Shown here: positions 1 through 6,817 of the stretch, piece by piece
Numbering within the stretch: position 1 is the stretch's first letter
Layout of the letters: each line of letters starts with the position of its first letter
Origin: Alphaproteobacteria bacterium
GTDB lineage: Bacteria; Pseudomonadota; Alphaproteobacteria; Micropepsales; Micropepsaceae
Length of the DNA stretch: 11,740 bases
Direction of reading: 5' to 3'
Assembly: GCA_017307315.1 (NCBI GenBank)
Contig: JAFKFF010000295.1
Span: forward strand, 1 to 11,740
Translations under genes and position numbers: made by a program
The notes under the pieces: generated by a model
What the model saw: only the letters and a program-made list of their open reading frames with translations
The model's database searches: none
What the model was told of the DNA's origin: nothing

Positions 1-641
1 TAGCCGCCCAAGCTGTCCACATCGGCTATCCCTGCAACCGTGCGAAGCTGCGGTCTGACGATCCAGTCTTGAACTGTGCGCAGATAAGCCATCTGGGAGA
101 GGTGGTCGGGCAGGCGCTGGCCGTCATCGATCAGGAAGCTATGATCGCTCTGCCATCCTGGGCTGCCGTCCGCGATTTTCGCCCCTTTGCCTTCGGGATT
201 GGCAAACTCCACGCTGTAATGGAAAACCTCGCCCAAGCCGGTCGAAACCGGACCCATTTTAGGCTCCGCCCCTGGCGGCAAGTTGGCGCGCGCTTCGTCT
301 AGCCGCTCCAGTACCCGCTGGCGCATGAAATAAAGGTCAGCGCTCTCACGGAAAATCACCGTGACCTGAGAAAAGCCGTTGCGCGAGAAAGACCGCGTGT
401 TCTCCACACCATTAAGGCCGGTTAGCGCCGTCTCAATGGGATAGGTAATTCGTTTTTCCACCTCGATAGGCGTCAAGGTCGGCGCAAGCGTGTTGATTTG
501 CACCTGCTTGTTGGTGATATCCGGCGTTACGTCGATGGGAAGCAGGATGGCCTGCCACACTCCGATACCAGCGACGACCAGTGCGGCGAAAAGTACGGCC
601 CAGCGGGCGCGGACCGAAAGCGCGATGATGTGGCCGATCAT
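1..641 (-). CDS. Heavy-metal RND efflux pump, CusA/CzcA family, N-terminal part (runs off the window)
   Basis: Inner-membrane proton-driven pump of the heavy-metal efflux (HME) RND family, which exports divalent or monovalent metal ions through a tripartite complex. Only the first 213 codons are present; the gene continues beyond base 1. The ATG at 641-639 is followed by a hydrophobic first membrane segment (about residues 14-34), then the family-typical stretch LPIDVTPDITNKQVQINT (34-51). After it comes the start of the periplasmic porter domain, with TYPIETALTGLNGVENTRS, PPGAEPKMGPVSTGLGEV and near the edge RTVAGIADVDSLGG. The frame is open throughout. The start overlaps the stop of the upstream adaptor gene (ATGA, 641-638), indicating translational coupling. 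Family membership is strong. The metal (Cu/Ag versus Co/Zn/Cd/Ni) cannot be told because the membrane metal-relay residues lie outside the window. A full protein would be about 1,000-1,070 residues. Confidence 0.93.
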   Translation of the reverse strand, partial: MIGHIIALSVRARWAVLFAALVVAGIGVWQAILLPIDVTPDITNKQVQINTLAPTLTPIEVEKRITYPIETALTGLNGVENTRSFSRNGFSQVTVIFRESADLYFMRQRVLERLDEARANLPPGAEPKMGPVSTGLGEVFHYSVEFANPEGKGAKIADGSPGWQSDHSFLIDDGQRLPDHLSQMAYLRTVQDWIVRPQLRTVAGIADVDSLGG

Positions 642-1688
642 TCTTCGTCCCCGCCGCCCTTGCCGATTTCCGCTTTCAGCAGGAAGGCATTGTGGGTCGC
701 GATAGTTTCGCCTGAATTGAGGCCTGTTATGATGGCGGCCCGGCCGCCGCTTCGCATTCCCACAGTGACATGGCGTATGTCGAAGCCATCCGCAGTTCGC
801 AGGAAAACCGTATCGCGGCCGTCGAGATTTTGAATGGCTTCTTCCGGAACAACGATGTCGGGACCGGTTGAGCTTTTCGCCAAAATGCGAACCTGCAAGG
901 TTTCACCGGGAGCCAGCAATAGATCGGCAGGCGGCGTGATCACGACAGTCTGGGTGCGGGTTTGGGGATCGAGCGCCGGTGTCACCGAACGGACGGTTCC
1001 TTGTTCCGAGCCGCCGTTCGGCAAAAGCAGAATTGCACCATCGCCGGGTTTGACTTTGGTGGCGTCGGTCGCGGTGAGCTGTGCTTCGATCCGGATGAAG
1101 CGAGGGTCGGAAACGCGGAACAATTCCGTCTCCGTCCGCACGAAGGCACCCAGCGCGGCATTCTGTGCCGTGACGCGTCCTGACAGCGGGCTGACGATTT
1201 TCACTGAATGGCCGTCGGGTGCGAGATTGGCGGTCACGGCCGCCTCGCGGGCCCGCCGCGCATCGGCCCAATACGGCCTTGGCGGCGGCGCTGGCACGGT
1301 CCGATGCCAATTGTGCCGCATCCTTGCTATCGACCAGCGCAAGCACTTCGCCGGCCTTGACCGGGTCGCCCAGCCTCTTGTCCAGCCGAGAGATGACTCC
1401 TTCAGCATGGGCCATCAGCGAGGCCACGCCATTCGGTTCCGCCGCGGTTGTTGCGGGCGCCAGGATCTCCGAACTCAGGCTGCCCGCCGCCGTCTTCTGC
1501 ACCAAGATGCCTGCCGCTGCGATTTCTCGATCCGCCAGTTTCAGGTGCGATGGCGTGCCAGCCTCCGGGGCGGACGCCTCAGCAGCGGGGGGAGCGGCCG
1601 TCCATCGGGCTATGCCGAAGCCTGCTCCGGCGGCGACAAGGGCAATAACGCTGGCAGCGAGCCAGCGATCACGGGTTTCGGAATTCAT
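638..1688 (-). pseudogene. RND periplasmic adaptor (CusB/CzcB-like), broken by an out-of-frame internal deletion
   Basis: Membrane-fusion protein that should link the RND pump to an outer-membrane channel. The ATG at 1688-1686 has a good ribosome-binding site (GGAGGA) about 8 bases upstream. The first frame gives an N-terminal membrane anchor (about residues 10-28) and the first half of the lipoyl/barrel-sandwich domain (GVISRLDKRLGDPVKAGEVL, 97-116). It stays recognisable to about residue 140 (base 1269). Similarity then continues in another frame from about base 1267 (ADARRAREAAVTANLAPDGH, then SPLSGRVTAQNAALGAFVR) to the stop at 640-638, covering the second lipoyl half and beta-barrel (LFRVSDPRFIRIEAQL). 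Joined, the two parts give about 349 residues, short for this family, and the missing piece falls where the alpha-helical hairpin should be. This is therefore an out-of-frame deletion rather than a single-base slip. An assembly error is possible but less likely given the missing length. Confidence 0.8.
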
Positions 1689-1772
1689 GGGACGCTCCTC
1701 CGTGAAGTGCGCGGCCACGATACGGCGCACGTTCACGGCAATGATCTTGATGCCTCAGGATAAATGCGGACG

Positions 1773-1792
1773 GCCGCGCGAAAGGGCGCGGC
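1773..1792. repeat. GC-rich perfect hairpin just after the CzcI-like gene
   Basis: A perfect inverted repeat with 7-bp arms (GCCGCGC and GCGCGGC) and a 6-base loop lies immediately downstream of the stop codon of the His-rich minus-strand gene, in the 104-bp gap before the adaptor gene. No T-run follows on the minus strand, so it is not a classical intrinsic terminator. It could attenuate transcription or stabilise the processed transcript end. It also sits where an outer-membrane factor gene would be expected and could be a deletion scar. The function is unknown. Confidence 0.45.
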
Positions 1793-2200
1793 TCAGGCGG
1801 CGATGTAGCCGGTTCGCGGAGGGCGCTCGGGTTGTGCCAACTGGGTCTTGGTCAGCACGTGGCCTGATACCGGCGGATCAAGAAAGCCGATCTGCTGGGG
1901 AGACGTGTCAGGAGACGAGACGGGTAAAACGTTGCTCGAACCCAGATCGCCGTGATGATGGTGATGGTCCGGCGCCTTTTGGCCCAGATCATGCTGCGCT
2001 CCATCGGCGGCCGCGTCGTCGTGGTGGAAATCCAGGGCGAGATCGCTGAAAAGCATGTGTTGGTGGGCGTGATGGCCGACAAACAGGTGCTCGACATCGC
2101 CAACAGCGCTGGCCACCCCGGCTTGAACAAAAACCAGGATCAGGGCGGCGCAAGAGATGGCGCCCGCGCGTCTAAAAAAGGTTCTCAAATCGACCCACAC
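1793..2200 (-). CDS. Small His-rich exported protein, CzcI-like
   Basis: A 135-residue exported protein of the kind that often opens czc/cus-type operons; CzcI-like proteins are thought to be periplasmic metal-binding or regulatory accessories. An N-terminal hydrophobic segment (about residues 13-32, after RTFFRRAG) reads as a signal peptide. Three His clusters follow: GHHAHQH (42-48), FHHDD (58-62) and HHHHHGD (79-85), suited to binding zinc, cobalt, nickel or copper. The C-terminus PERPPRTGYIAA resembles the Pro/Arg-rich ends of such proteins. The start is uncertain: the longest frame begins with GTG at 2200-2198, and a TTG at 2188-2186 would also keep the signal peptide; neither has a clear Shine-Dalgarno sequence. 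It is first in the minus-strand efflux unit and divergent from the plus-strand unit that begins near 2356. The family assignment rests on features and position, not on a long conserved motif. Confidence 0.65.
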   Translation of the reverse strand: MWVDLRTFFRRAGAISCAALILVFVQAGVASAVGDVEHLFVGHHAHQHMLFSDLALDFHHDDAAADGAQHDLGQKAPDHHHHHGDLGSSNVLPVSSPDTSPQQIGFLDPPVSGHVLTKTQLAQPERPPRTGYIAA

Positions 2201-2392
2201 CGGCGCAACCTAGCGTGAGGCTGATAGACTGGCAACGTTGCGCTTCCAATGGCGGCGTTCACTACGTCTCGCTTGCCTAAGTCGTAGTTTTGTCTGGATT
2301 ATTACGCTAGCAATGTGGTGGATCGATTTGGCTGTAACCAGCCGGGAGAGTGGCAATGCGATATCTCTCACTCGCAACCTGGACGTATTGAC
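2201..2392. promoter_or_regulatory. Divergent intergenic control region with several inverted repeats
   Basis: This 192-bp region separates the minus-strand efflux unit from the plus-strand anchor/HupE/EamA unit and must hold promoters for both. Visible elements are a 10-bp perfect palindrome GCAACGTTGC (2232-2241), a pair of 9-bp arms with one mismatch (2261-2269 and 2280-2288, core ACTACG...CGTAGT), and a wide inverted pair CTAGCGT (2210-2216) and ACGCTAG (2304-2310). Such symmetry would suit a dimeric metal-responsive regulator, but no regulator gene lies beside it. No convincing -35/-10 pair could be placed by eye on either strand. Confidence 0.4.
2356..2391 (+). CDS. Possible 11-residue leader ORF (MRYLSLATWTY)
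   Basis: An ATG at 2356 sits 5 bases after a good Shine-Dalgarno sequence (GGGAGAG, 2344-2350) and opens an 11-codon ORF ending in TGA at 2389-2391. One base separates this stop from the ATG of the next gene (2393), which has no Shine-Dalgarno sequence of its own. The arrangement suggests that ribosomes ending the leader restart on the anchor gene (translational coupling). It could also be chance; a run of 11 codons is too short to judge by codon use. Confidence 0.35.
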   Translation: MRYLSLATWTY

Positions 2393-3022
2393 ATGGCTCT
2401 CGACATTCAGGGCCGGCCCACACCCCCATCTCAGGCAAGCTTACTCAAAGCCAGCGCGATCGCTTTCGTGGGCGCGGCTTTTTTGTTGGTGACAACGGTG
2501 CTTCCCGCTGAATACGGGATCGACCCTCTCGGTACGGGAGCTGCGCTTGGCCTTCTAGCAATTTCGAAACCGGGCAATGGACCGCCGTTGATTTTGCCTG
2601 CGGGCGGTCGTGGTTTAACACCTGTGCAGCGAGGGGATGTCGCACAGTATGCAGGCGCATATCATGTGGACTCTGCCGAGTTTGTGATCGAGCCATATGA
2701 GTATATGGAATACAAATACCATCTTGAAAAAGGGGCCAGCATGATATTCAGCTGGAACGCGAGTGAAGTCGTGACGCACGATTTCCACGACGAACCGGAT
2801 GCCGACTCCGTGAAAGGTGTGAAATCTTTCGATAAGCGCGACGCTCAATCAGCCAACGGCGGCTTCACAGCACCGTTCACTGGCATTCACGGATGGTATT
2901 GGGAGAACAAAGGCACCCACCGCGTTACTGTTAAGGTCAAGTCTGCGGGCTTCTACAGCACGGCCATCGAATTTGGAATGAATGGGAAGCGCACTCTTCG
3001 CGATGTTAAATCGCCAAACTGA
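2393..3022 (+). CDS. Membrane-anchored exported protein ("transmembrane anchor protein" type)
   Basis: A 209-residue protein with a short cytoplasmic N-terminus, one membrane segment (about residues 19-38) and the juxtamembrane signature LPAEYGIDPLGTGAALGL (37-54). I recognise this signature from proteins annotated as transmembrane anchors next to czc and HupE-type genes. The rest should lie in the periplasm and looks beta-rich. It has the aromatic stretch EYMEYKYHLEKGASMIFSWN (103-122), a His/Asp patch (THDFHDEPDAD, 128-138) and FTGIHGWYWEN (162-172), typical of the C-terminal half. The ATG at 2393 was chosen because the membrane segment then sits at the usual distance from the N-terminus; an in-frame GTG at 2315 would add 26 residues with no recognisable feature. 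The biochemical function is not established. The His/Asp patch and the neighbours suggest a metal- or cofactor-related envelope role. Confidence 0.75.
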   Translation: MALDIQGRPTPPSQASLLKASAIAFVGAAFLLVTTVLPAEYGIDPLGTGAALGLLAISKPGNGPPLILPAGGRGLTPVQRGDVAQYAGAYHVDSAEFVIEPYEYMEYKYHLEKGASMIFSWNASEVVTHDFHDEPDADSVKGVKSFDKRDAQSANGGFTAPFTGIHGWYWENKGTHRVTVKVKSAGFYSTAIEFGMNGKRTLRDVKSPN

Positions 3023-3041
3023 TCCAACAGGAGACAAAGCC

Positions 3042-3368
3042 ATGCATCTAAGAACGGCATATGCAGCAATGGCGGTATTTCTGTTTTCGAGCGAAACCCC
3101 GCTTTTTGCGCATGATAATTTCCGCGTCATCGGGATCGTCACAAAAGCGGAAAAAGTATCTATCGAAGTGAAGACGCGGGCAAATAATCTCATAGCTGTC
3201 CAGATAGACAAGGAAACGGAATTTTTCCGCGACAAGCAAAAGGTCAACCAAGCTGAGGTGAAAGTCGGCAGAACGGTGGTGGTTGACGCATATGGCGATG
3301 ATTACGAAGATCTGTTGGCATTGCAGGTTCGGCTGGTACCGGCGATCCCCGCGTCCTCCAGCCCTTAA
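3042..3368 (+). CDS. Small exported DUF5666-like protein
   Basis: A 108-residue protein with a signal peptide: a hydrophobic core near residues 6-18 and likely cleavage after TPLFA, leaving HDNFRVIG at the mature N-terminus. The mature part is a short beta-rich domain: RVIGIVTKAEKVSIEVKTR, LIAVQIDKETEFFRDKQKV, then VKVGRTVVVDAYGDDYEDLL. This repeats the pattern of DUF5666-like, OB-fold-like small periplasmic proteins often found in metal-resistance clusters. The ATG at 3042 follows a good Shine-Dalgarno sequence (AGGAGA, about 8 bases upstream); the frame is open further upstream but overlaps the previous gene. It lies 19 bp after the anchor gene and 5 bp before the HupE-like gene, so the three are probably one transcript. 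No catalytic residues are evident. The family call is by pattern, and the function is unknown. Confidence 0.65.
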   Translation: MHLRTAYAAMAVFLFSSETPLFAHDNFRVIGIVTKAEKVSIEVKTRANNLIAVQIDKETEFFRDKQKVNQAEVKVGRTVVVDAYGDDYEDLLALQVRLVPAIPASSSP

Positions 3369-3373
3369 TACCG

Positions 3374-4078
3374 ATGCGAGCGCAGCGTTCTAAGGTCATT
3401 GCGGCAGCTTTCTCTGTGCTGCTGATTTTGGGATTCTCCGATGTGGCGCTTGCGCATGGTGTTACGGGGAAGGATGCGCTTTACATTCAGAGCGTGAGCG
3501 GTCCTGCCATCGGACCGTTCCTCTATCTTGGGGCAAAGCATATGGTCACGGGCTATGACCATCTGCTGTTTCTGTTCGGCGTGATCTTTTTCCTTTACCG
3601 CCTTAAGGATGTTGTTCAGTACGTAACTCTGTTCACTATCGGCCATAGTCTTACGCTTTTACTGGGCGTTTTGGGTGGCATCCGAGCCAACCCCTTCATC
3701 ATAGATGCCATTATAGGTCTATCGGTCGCTTACAAGGCGTTCGATAACATGGATGGATTCAAGTGTTTGTTTGGTTTCCAGCCCAATACCAAAATCGCGG
3801 TGATGGTATTTGGTCTCTTTCATGGCTTCGGGTTGGCGACGAAGCTGCAAGAGTTCACGTTGCCGAAAAACGGGCTTGCCACAAATATCCTCAGCTTCAA
3901 TGTCGGTGTTGAACTTGGCCAAGTGATTGCGCTTACAGGTGTTCTGATAATTCTTTCGTATTGGCGCAGGACGCCCAGCTTTTTGCGAGACGCTTTTGTG
4001 GCCAATACAGTGCTGATGGGATGCGGATTTCTATTGGTAGGCTATCAGCTATCAGGTTACTTGCTGTCCAAGGCTTGA
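3374..4078 (+). CDS. HupE/UreJ-type membrane protein
   Basis: A 234-residue inner-membrane protein of the HupE/UreJ superfamily, whose characterised members act in nickel or cobalt uptake or supply for hydrogenase and urease. It has an N-terminal signal-like segment ending ALAHG (residue 28 His near the mature end) and about six membrane segments. The family's conserved histidines and acids are visible: GAKHMVTGYDHLLFLFG (53-69, with H56, D62, H63), TIGHSLTLLLG (88-98, H91), FGLFHGFGLA (146-155, H150) and FNVGVELGQV (175-184, E180). These residues are thought to line the metal path. The ATG at 3374 lies 5 bp after the previous stop with only a weak Shine-Dalgarno sequence, consistent with translational coupling. 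No urease or hydrogenase genes are near. The link is instead to the anchor, DUF5666-like and EamA genes. The transported metal is not determinable here. Confidence 0.85.
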   Translation: MRAQRSKVIAAAFSVLLILGFSDVALAHGVTGKDALYIQSVSGPAIGPFLYLGAKHMVTGYDHLLFLFGVIFFLYRLKDVVQYVTLFTIGHSLTLLLGVLGGIRANPFIIDAIIGLSVAYKAFDNMDGFKCLFGFQPNTKIAVMVFGLFHGFGLATKLQEFTLPKNGLATNILSFNVGVELGQVIALTGVLIILSYWRRTPSFLRDAFVANTVLMGCGFLLVGYQLSGYLLSKA

Positions 4079-4130
4079 AGAGATTCCGATCGGCGGGATA
4101 TCCGTCGCACGACAAAAGTGACCCTGCGCG

Positions 4131-5201
4131 GTGAACATGATTTCCCAGCGAATAGGAACAGGCCCCTTATTTGCGATCGCATCAGCAGCTCTTTTTGGCG
4201 CAAGCACTCCCCTCGCTAAACTTCTTTTGGGTGGTGGGGCCGATCCATGGCTATTGGCTGGCATTTTGTACTTTGGGTCAGGGATAGGGCTGACTGTTCT
4301 CTGGATCATTCGACATGGCAACGGAACCAGCATCAGCGAGTCTCCGCTGCGGCGCGCCGATCTACCGTGGATGGCGTTGATGATTCTTTCCGGAGGCGTG
4401 GCGGGCCCGTTGTTGCTTATGCTGGGCCTTTCTCGCACCAGCGCTTCATCGGCAGCTCTCCTTCTCAATCTGGAGGGCGTTGCGACCATGGGTATTGCTT
4501 GGGCCGTCTTTAAAGAGAATTTCGATAGGCGTATTTTGCTCGGCGCGGCGTCAATTCTCCTGGGCGCAATCCTATTGTCCTCGGGCGGCGGTTTGGGCGG
4601 TGTCAGCTGGGGTGCGTTGTTGATAGCCGGGGCAGGGTTAGCCTGGGGTATCGATAACAACCTGACCCGCAAACTTTCCGCATCTGACCCAGTGCAAATC
4701 GCCGCTATCAAGGGAGTTGTCGCTGGATCGGTAAACTCCGCGTTGGCATTTTTTGCGGGCTCGCGATTGCCCGGTCTTCCAATTCTTGGGAGCGCTTTGG
4801 CGCTCGGTTTTGTTGGTTATGGCGTTTCGCTCGTATTTTTTGTCCTGGCACTGCGCGATCTTGGAAGTGCCAGGACAGGAGCTTATTTCTCGACCGCGCC
4901 TTTCATTGGCGCGGCTTTGGCGGTCGTTCTGGTTGGAGATAAGATTTCAACGAGCTTGATCGTCGCCGGAGTTCTGATGGCGCTCGGATTATACTTGCAC
5001 CTGGTGGAACGGCATTCGCACGATCACCTCCACGAAGCTCTGGAACACGAACACCGGCATATCCACGATGAACATCATCAGCACTCGCATACTGATGCTG
5101 ACCCGCCTGGCGAACCTCACGCGCATTGGCACAAACATGCGCCGATGACACATGCACACCCGCATTATCCCGATATCCATCATCGGCACGGACATTCATA
5201 G
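4131..5201 (+). CDS. EamA/DMT-superfamily transporter with a His-rich C-terminal tail
   Basis: A 356-residue inner-membrane protein of the drug/metabolite transporter superfamily with ten predicted membrane segments in two EamA repeats. The first covers about residues 10-150 (FAIASAALFGASTPLAKLLL; ASSAALLLNLEGVATMGIAW). The second covers about 160-290 (GALLIAGAGLAWGIDNNLTR; SARTGAYFSTAPFIGAALAV). After the last membrane segment comes a tail of about 67 residues with 24 histidines in HXH-type spacing, ending HHRHGHS, expected to bind metal ions. EamA proteins as a family export amino acids, metabolites or drugs. The tail and the metal neighbours suggest a metal or metal-chelate substrate, which is inference. 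The start is GTG (4131) or ATG (4137), separated by one codon, both with weak Shine-Dalgarno sequences. The gene follows the HupE-like gene by 52 bp and converges with the YncE-like gene, whose stop is 21 bp away. No clear terminator is visible between them. Confidence 0.85.
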   Translation: MNMISQRIGTGPLFAIASAALFGASTPLAKLLLGGGADPWLLAGILYFGSGIGLTVLWIIRHGNGTSISESPLRRADLPWMALMILSGGVAGPLLLMLGLSRTSASSAALLLNLEGVATMGIAWAVFKENFDRRILLGAASILLGAILLSSGGGLGGVSWGALLIAGAGLAWGIDNNLTRKLSASDPVQIAAIKGVVAGSVNSALAFFAGSRLPGLPILGSALALGFVGYGVSLVFFVLALRDLGSARTGAYFSTAPFIGAALAVVLVGDKISTSLIVAGVLMALGLYLHLVERHSHDHLHEALEHEHRHIHDEHHQHSHTDADPPGEPHAHWHKHAPMTHAHPHYPDIHHRHGHS

Positions 5202-5222
5202 CAGCCCGCGCTTTTTAGCTCG

Positions 5223-6287
5223 CTAGTGGGGAGAGAGAATGCGCATCACTGACTTTCCGTTCAGATCGCGGAGCGGCAGAAAGAGGCGGTGTGTGAGAGG
5301 ATCGACCGCGACGGAGTGGGCATTCTTACCGACAAAACTGTCGCCCAATGAGATGGGCACCGCTGGGTTGGCGATATTGAAGGTCGAAAGATTGCCGGAC
5401 TCTGTCGCGACATAGAGGCGCTTCGCCGTGCCGTCCATCGTTAGCACATCGGGATCGTGGCCGAGCGGAAGGTGACTGAGTTCCTTTCCCGTCTTGAGGT
5501 CGATTGTCACAAGGACATCATTCTCATCGCAGGCGACATAGCCGATGGCCGTGTCCGGCGGAATCGCCAAGCCATGCGGATGGTTGCAGCCCGTTAACGG
5601 ATAGCTGCCGGTCCGCCGGTTTCCCATGGTATCGAAAATTCCAAGCTCGTTCTTGGATTGGATGGGAGCGTAAAGCTTGGCGGTTGCTTGGTCGTATTGC
5701 ACATTCCCGACTTCGCCACCTGCTGCGATACGTGCGGTCACCTTGTTTGTGCCCGGATCGATAACGGTGATGGCCGATCCCATCTCGTCCGATACGAAGA
5801 TACGATTGTCCTTCGGGTCATAGGCGATCCCGTCCGGAAACACTCCACCCGGCAAACGGGCAACTTCCTGGAGCGTTTCGGTATCGACGATGACGACCGC
5901 GCCATGGCCGGACGACAGCCCCAACATGCCGAGGCCTTGCGCCACCGAGGGACCGATGCCGCCACCGGGAACGCTGGAAAAGACGCGATGGAGTTGCGGT
6001 ACCACCAGGACCCCGGTGGTTTTTGAGAACCCATCCAGCTGTTTGAGGGGCTTGTTCGCCGTCGTGTCGAACACCAACAGCTTGCCAGCGCCCATGAGCG
6101 AGATATAGAGGCGGTGAGCGCTGGGATCGAAGCTCTGATAATCGATGCGGTTGGCGGCGGGGCCCAAAGGCACATCGGCCACCAAGTTGAAGTGGCCACC
6201 GAAAGCGGGTGACGGTGCCGCGGCGGCGGTGCCTGCGCCAAGGACGGCCAGGATCGCAACGGACGACAATATCCGCGCCGCTAGCAT
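5223..6287 (-). CDS. Exported YncE-like beta-propeller protein
   Basis: A 354-residue periplasmic protein with a signal peptide (about residues 1-23, AGTAAAA) and repeated beta-propeller blades of the YVTN/YncE type. Recurrent blade signatures are FDPSAHRLYISLMGAGKLLV (53-72), VVIVDTETLQEVARLPGG (131-148), IAYDPKDNRIFVSDE (154-168), ITVIDPGTNKVTARI (173-187) and VAVDPLTHRLFLPL near the C-terminus. Propellers of this class serve as binding scaffolds; no enzyme residues are apparent. A motif CNHPHGLAIP in the middle carries Cys and two His and could bind metal or a cofactor. The ATG at 6287 overlaps the end of the phosphatase-like gene by 7 bases and lacks a good Shine-Dalgarno sequence, so translation is probably coupled. 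It is the last gene of the chrA-led unit. The family call is firm and the role in chromate resistance is unknown. Confidence 0.8.
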   Translation of the reverse strand: MLAARILSSVAILAVLGAGTAAAAPSPAFGGHFNLVADVPLGPAANRIDYQSFDPSAHRLYISLMGAGKLLVFDTTANKPLKQLDGFSKTTGVLVVPQLHRVFSSVPGGGIGPSVAQGLGMLGLSSGHGAVVIVDTETLQEVARLPGGVFPDGIAYDPKDNRIFVSDEMGSAITVIDPGTNKVTARIAAGGEVGNVQYDQATAKLYAPIQSKNELGIFDTMGNRRTGSYPLTGCNHPHGLAIPPDTAIGYVACDENDVLVTIDLKTGKELSHLPLGHDPDVLTMDGTAKRLYVATESGNLSTFNIANPAVPISLGDSFVGKNAHSVAVDPLTHRLFLPLRDLNGKSVMRILSPH

Positions 6288-6793
6288 TGCCGGGCTGCAA
6301 GCTCGCTGACGAGCGCCTCAATGTTTTTTGAGAGGGCTTCGTTTGCTTCGGGATATTGGTCGTTCCACGACGGGCTCTTCCAGGCGCGTGCGTGTTTCAA
6401 GCCGGGGGCAAGCGCAGCTTCATTGAAAGCAATCGTGATGTCTGCGTGTGTCGGCTCCGTTCTGGAGTAGCGGCGTAGCGGATCGGCGAAGGCATCAATG
6501 TTCCTCTCGCGCAAATGCGCTGCCAGGCCGGGCGAGATATCGGCTTCGGGATGAATTTTTGGCGGATCGATCCCTCGGGACAGCGCCTGAACCCGAAGCC
6601 CGCGCGCCTTGGCAATGCGGCGAAGCTCCTCGCGCGCGATGACGCTCTGGACCACGCCCAGGGGGCAGACAAACAGTACCCTGGTCGTTGCACAGGGTTT
6701 CGCCGCCGCTCCGGACGTTGATGCGAAAAAGAAGCCGGCGGCGGCAGTGCAGGCGATTTGAAGAAAGCTACGGCGATTTTGTTCAGACGCCAT
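6281..6793 (-). CDS. Tat-exported low-molecular-weight phosphatase-like protein, active-site Arg missing
   Basis: A 170-residue protein with a twin-arginine signal (NRRSFLQ, residues 6-12, then a hydrophobic stretch to about 31). It is followed by a domain resembling low-molecular-weight tyrosine phosphatases and thioredoxin-coupled arsenate reductases. The first strand and P-loop read RVLFVCPLGVVQSVIAREEL (38-57). Cys43 matches the nucleophile and Ser50 the loop serine, but the essential Arg of CX5RS is Gln49. A late Asp (D145, in NDQYPE) matches the general-acid region. Phosphatase or arsenate reductase activity of the usual kind is therefore doubtful. A thiol-based redox or oxyanion-binding role in the periplasm is possible. 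Two more cysteines, C34 and the C-terminal C170, could form disulfides. The ATG at 6793 has a good Shine-Dalgarno sequence (AGGAGA). It lies 24 bp after the superoxide dismutase gene and overlaps the YncE-like gene. Confidence 0.65.
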   Translation of the reverse strand: MASEQNRRSFLQIACTAAAGFFFASTSGAAAKPCATTRVLFVCPLGVVQSVIAREELRRIAKARGLRVQALSRGIDPPKIHPEADISPGLAAHLRERNIDAFADPLRRYSRTEPTHADITIAFNEAALAPGLKHARAWKSPSWNDQYPEANEALSKNIEALVSELAARQC

Positions 6794-6817
6794 GTCGATT
6801 TCTCCTGGCTTGGGCGG

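Noticed and set aside
834..1763. Long plus-strand open frame opposite the adaptor gene
   Set aside because: It is the antisense shadow of a GC-rich coding region; it shows no family motif, while the minus strand encodes clear adaptor sequence.
1219..2049. Long plus-strand open frame across the adaptor start and the CzcI-like gene
   Set aside because: It spans two minus-strand genes and their intergenic gap; Ala/Arg-rich translation without any recognisable domain.
5202..5222. T-run between the convergent EamA and YncE-like genes as a terminator
   Set aside because: A run of five T is present but no stable GC-rich stem precedes it on either strand.
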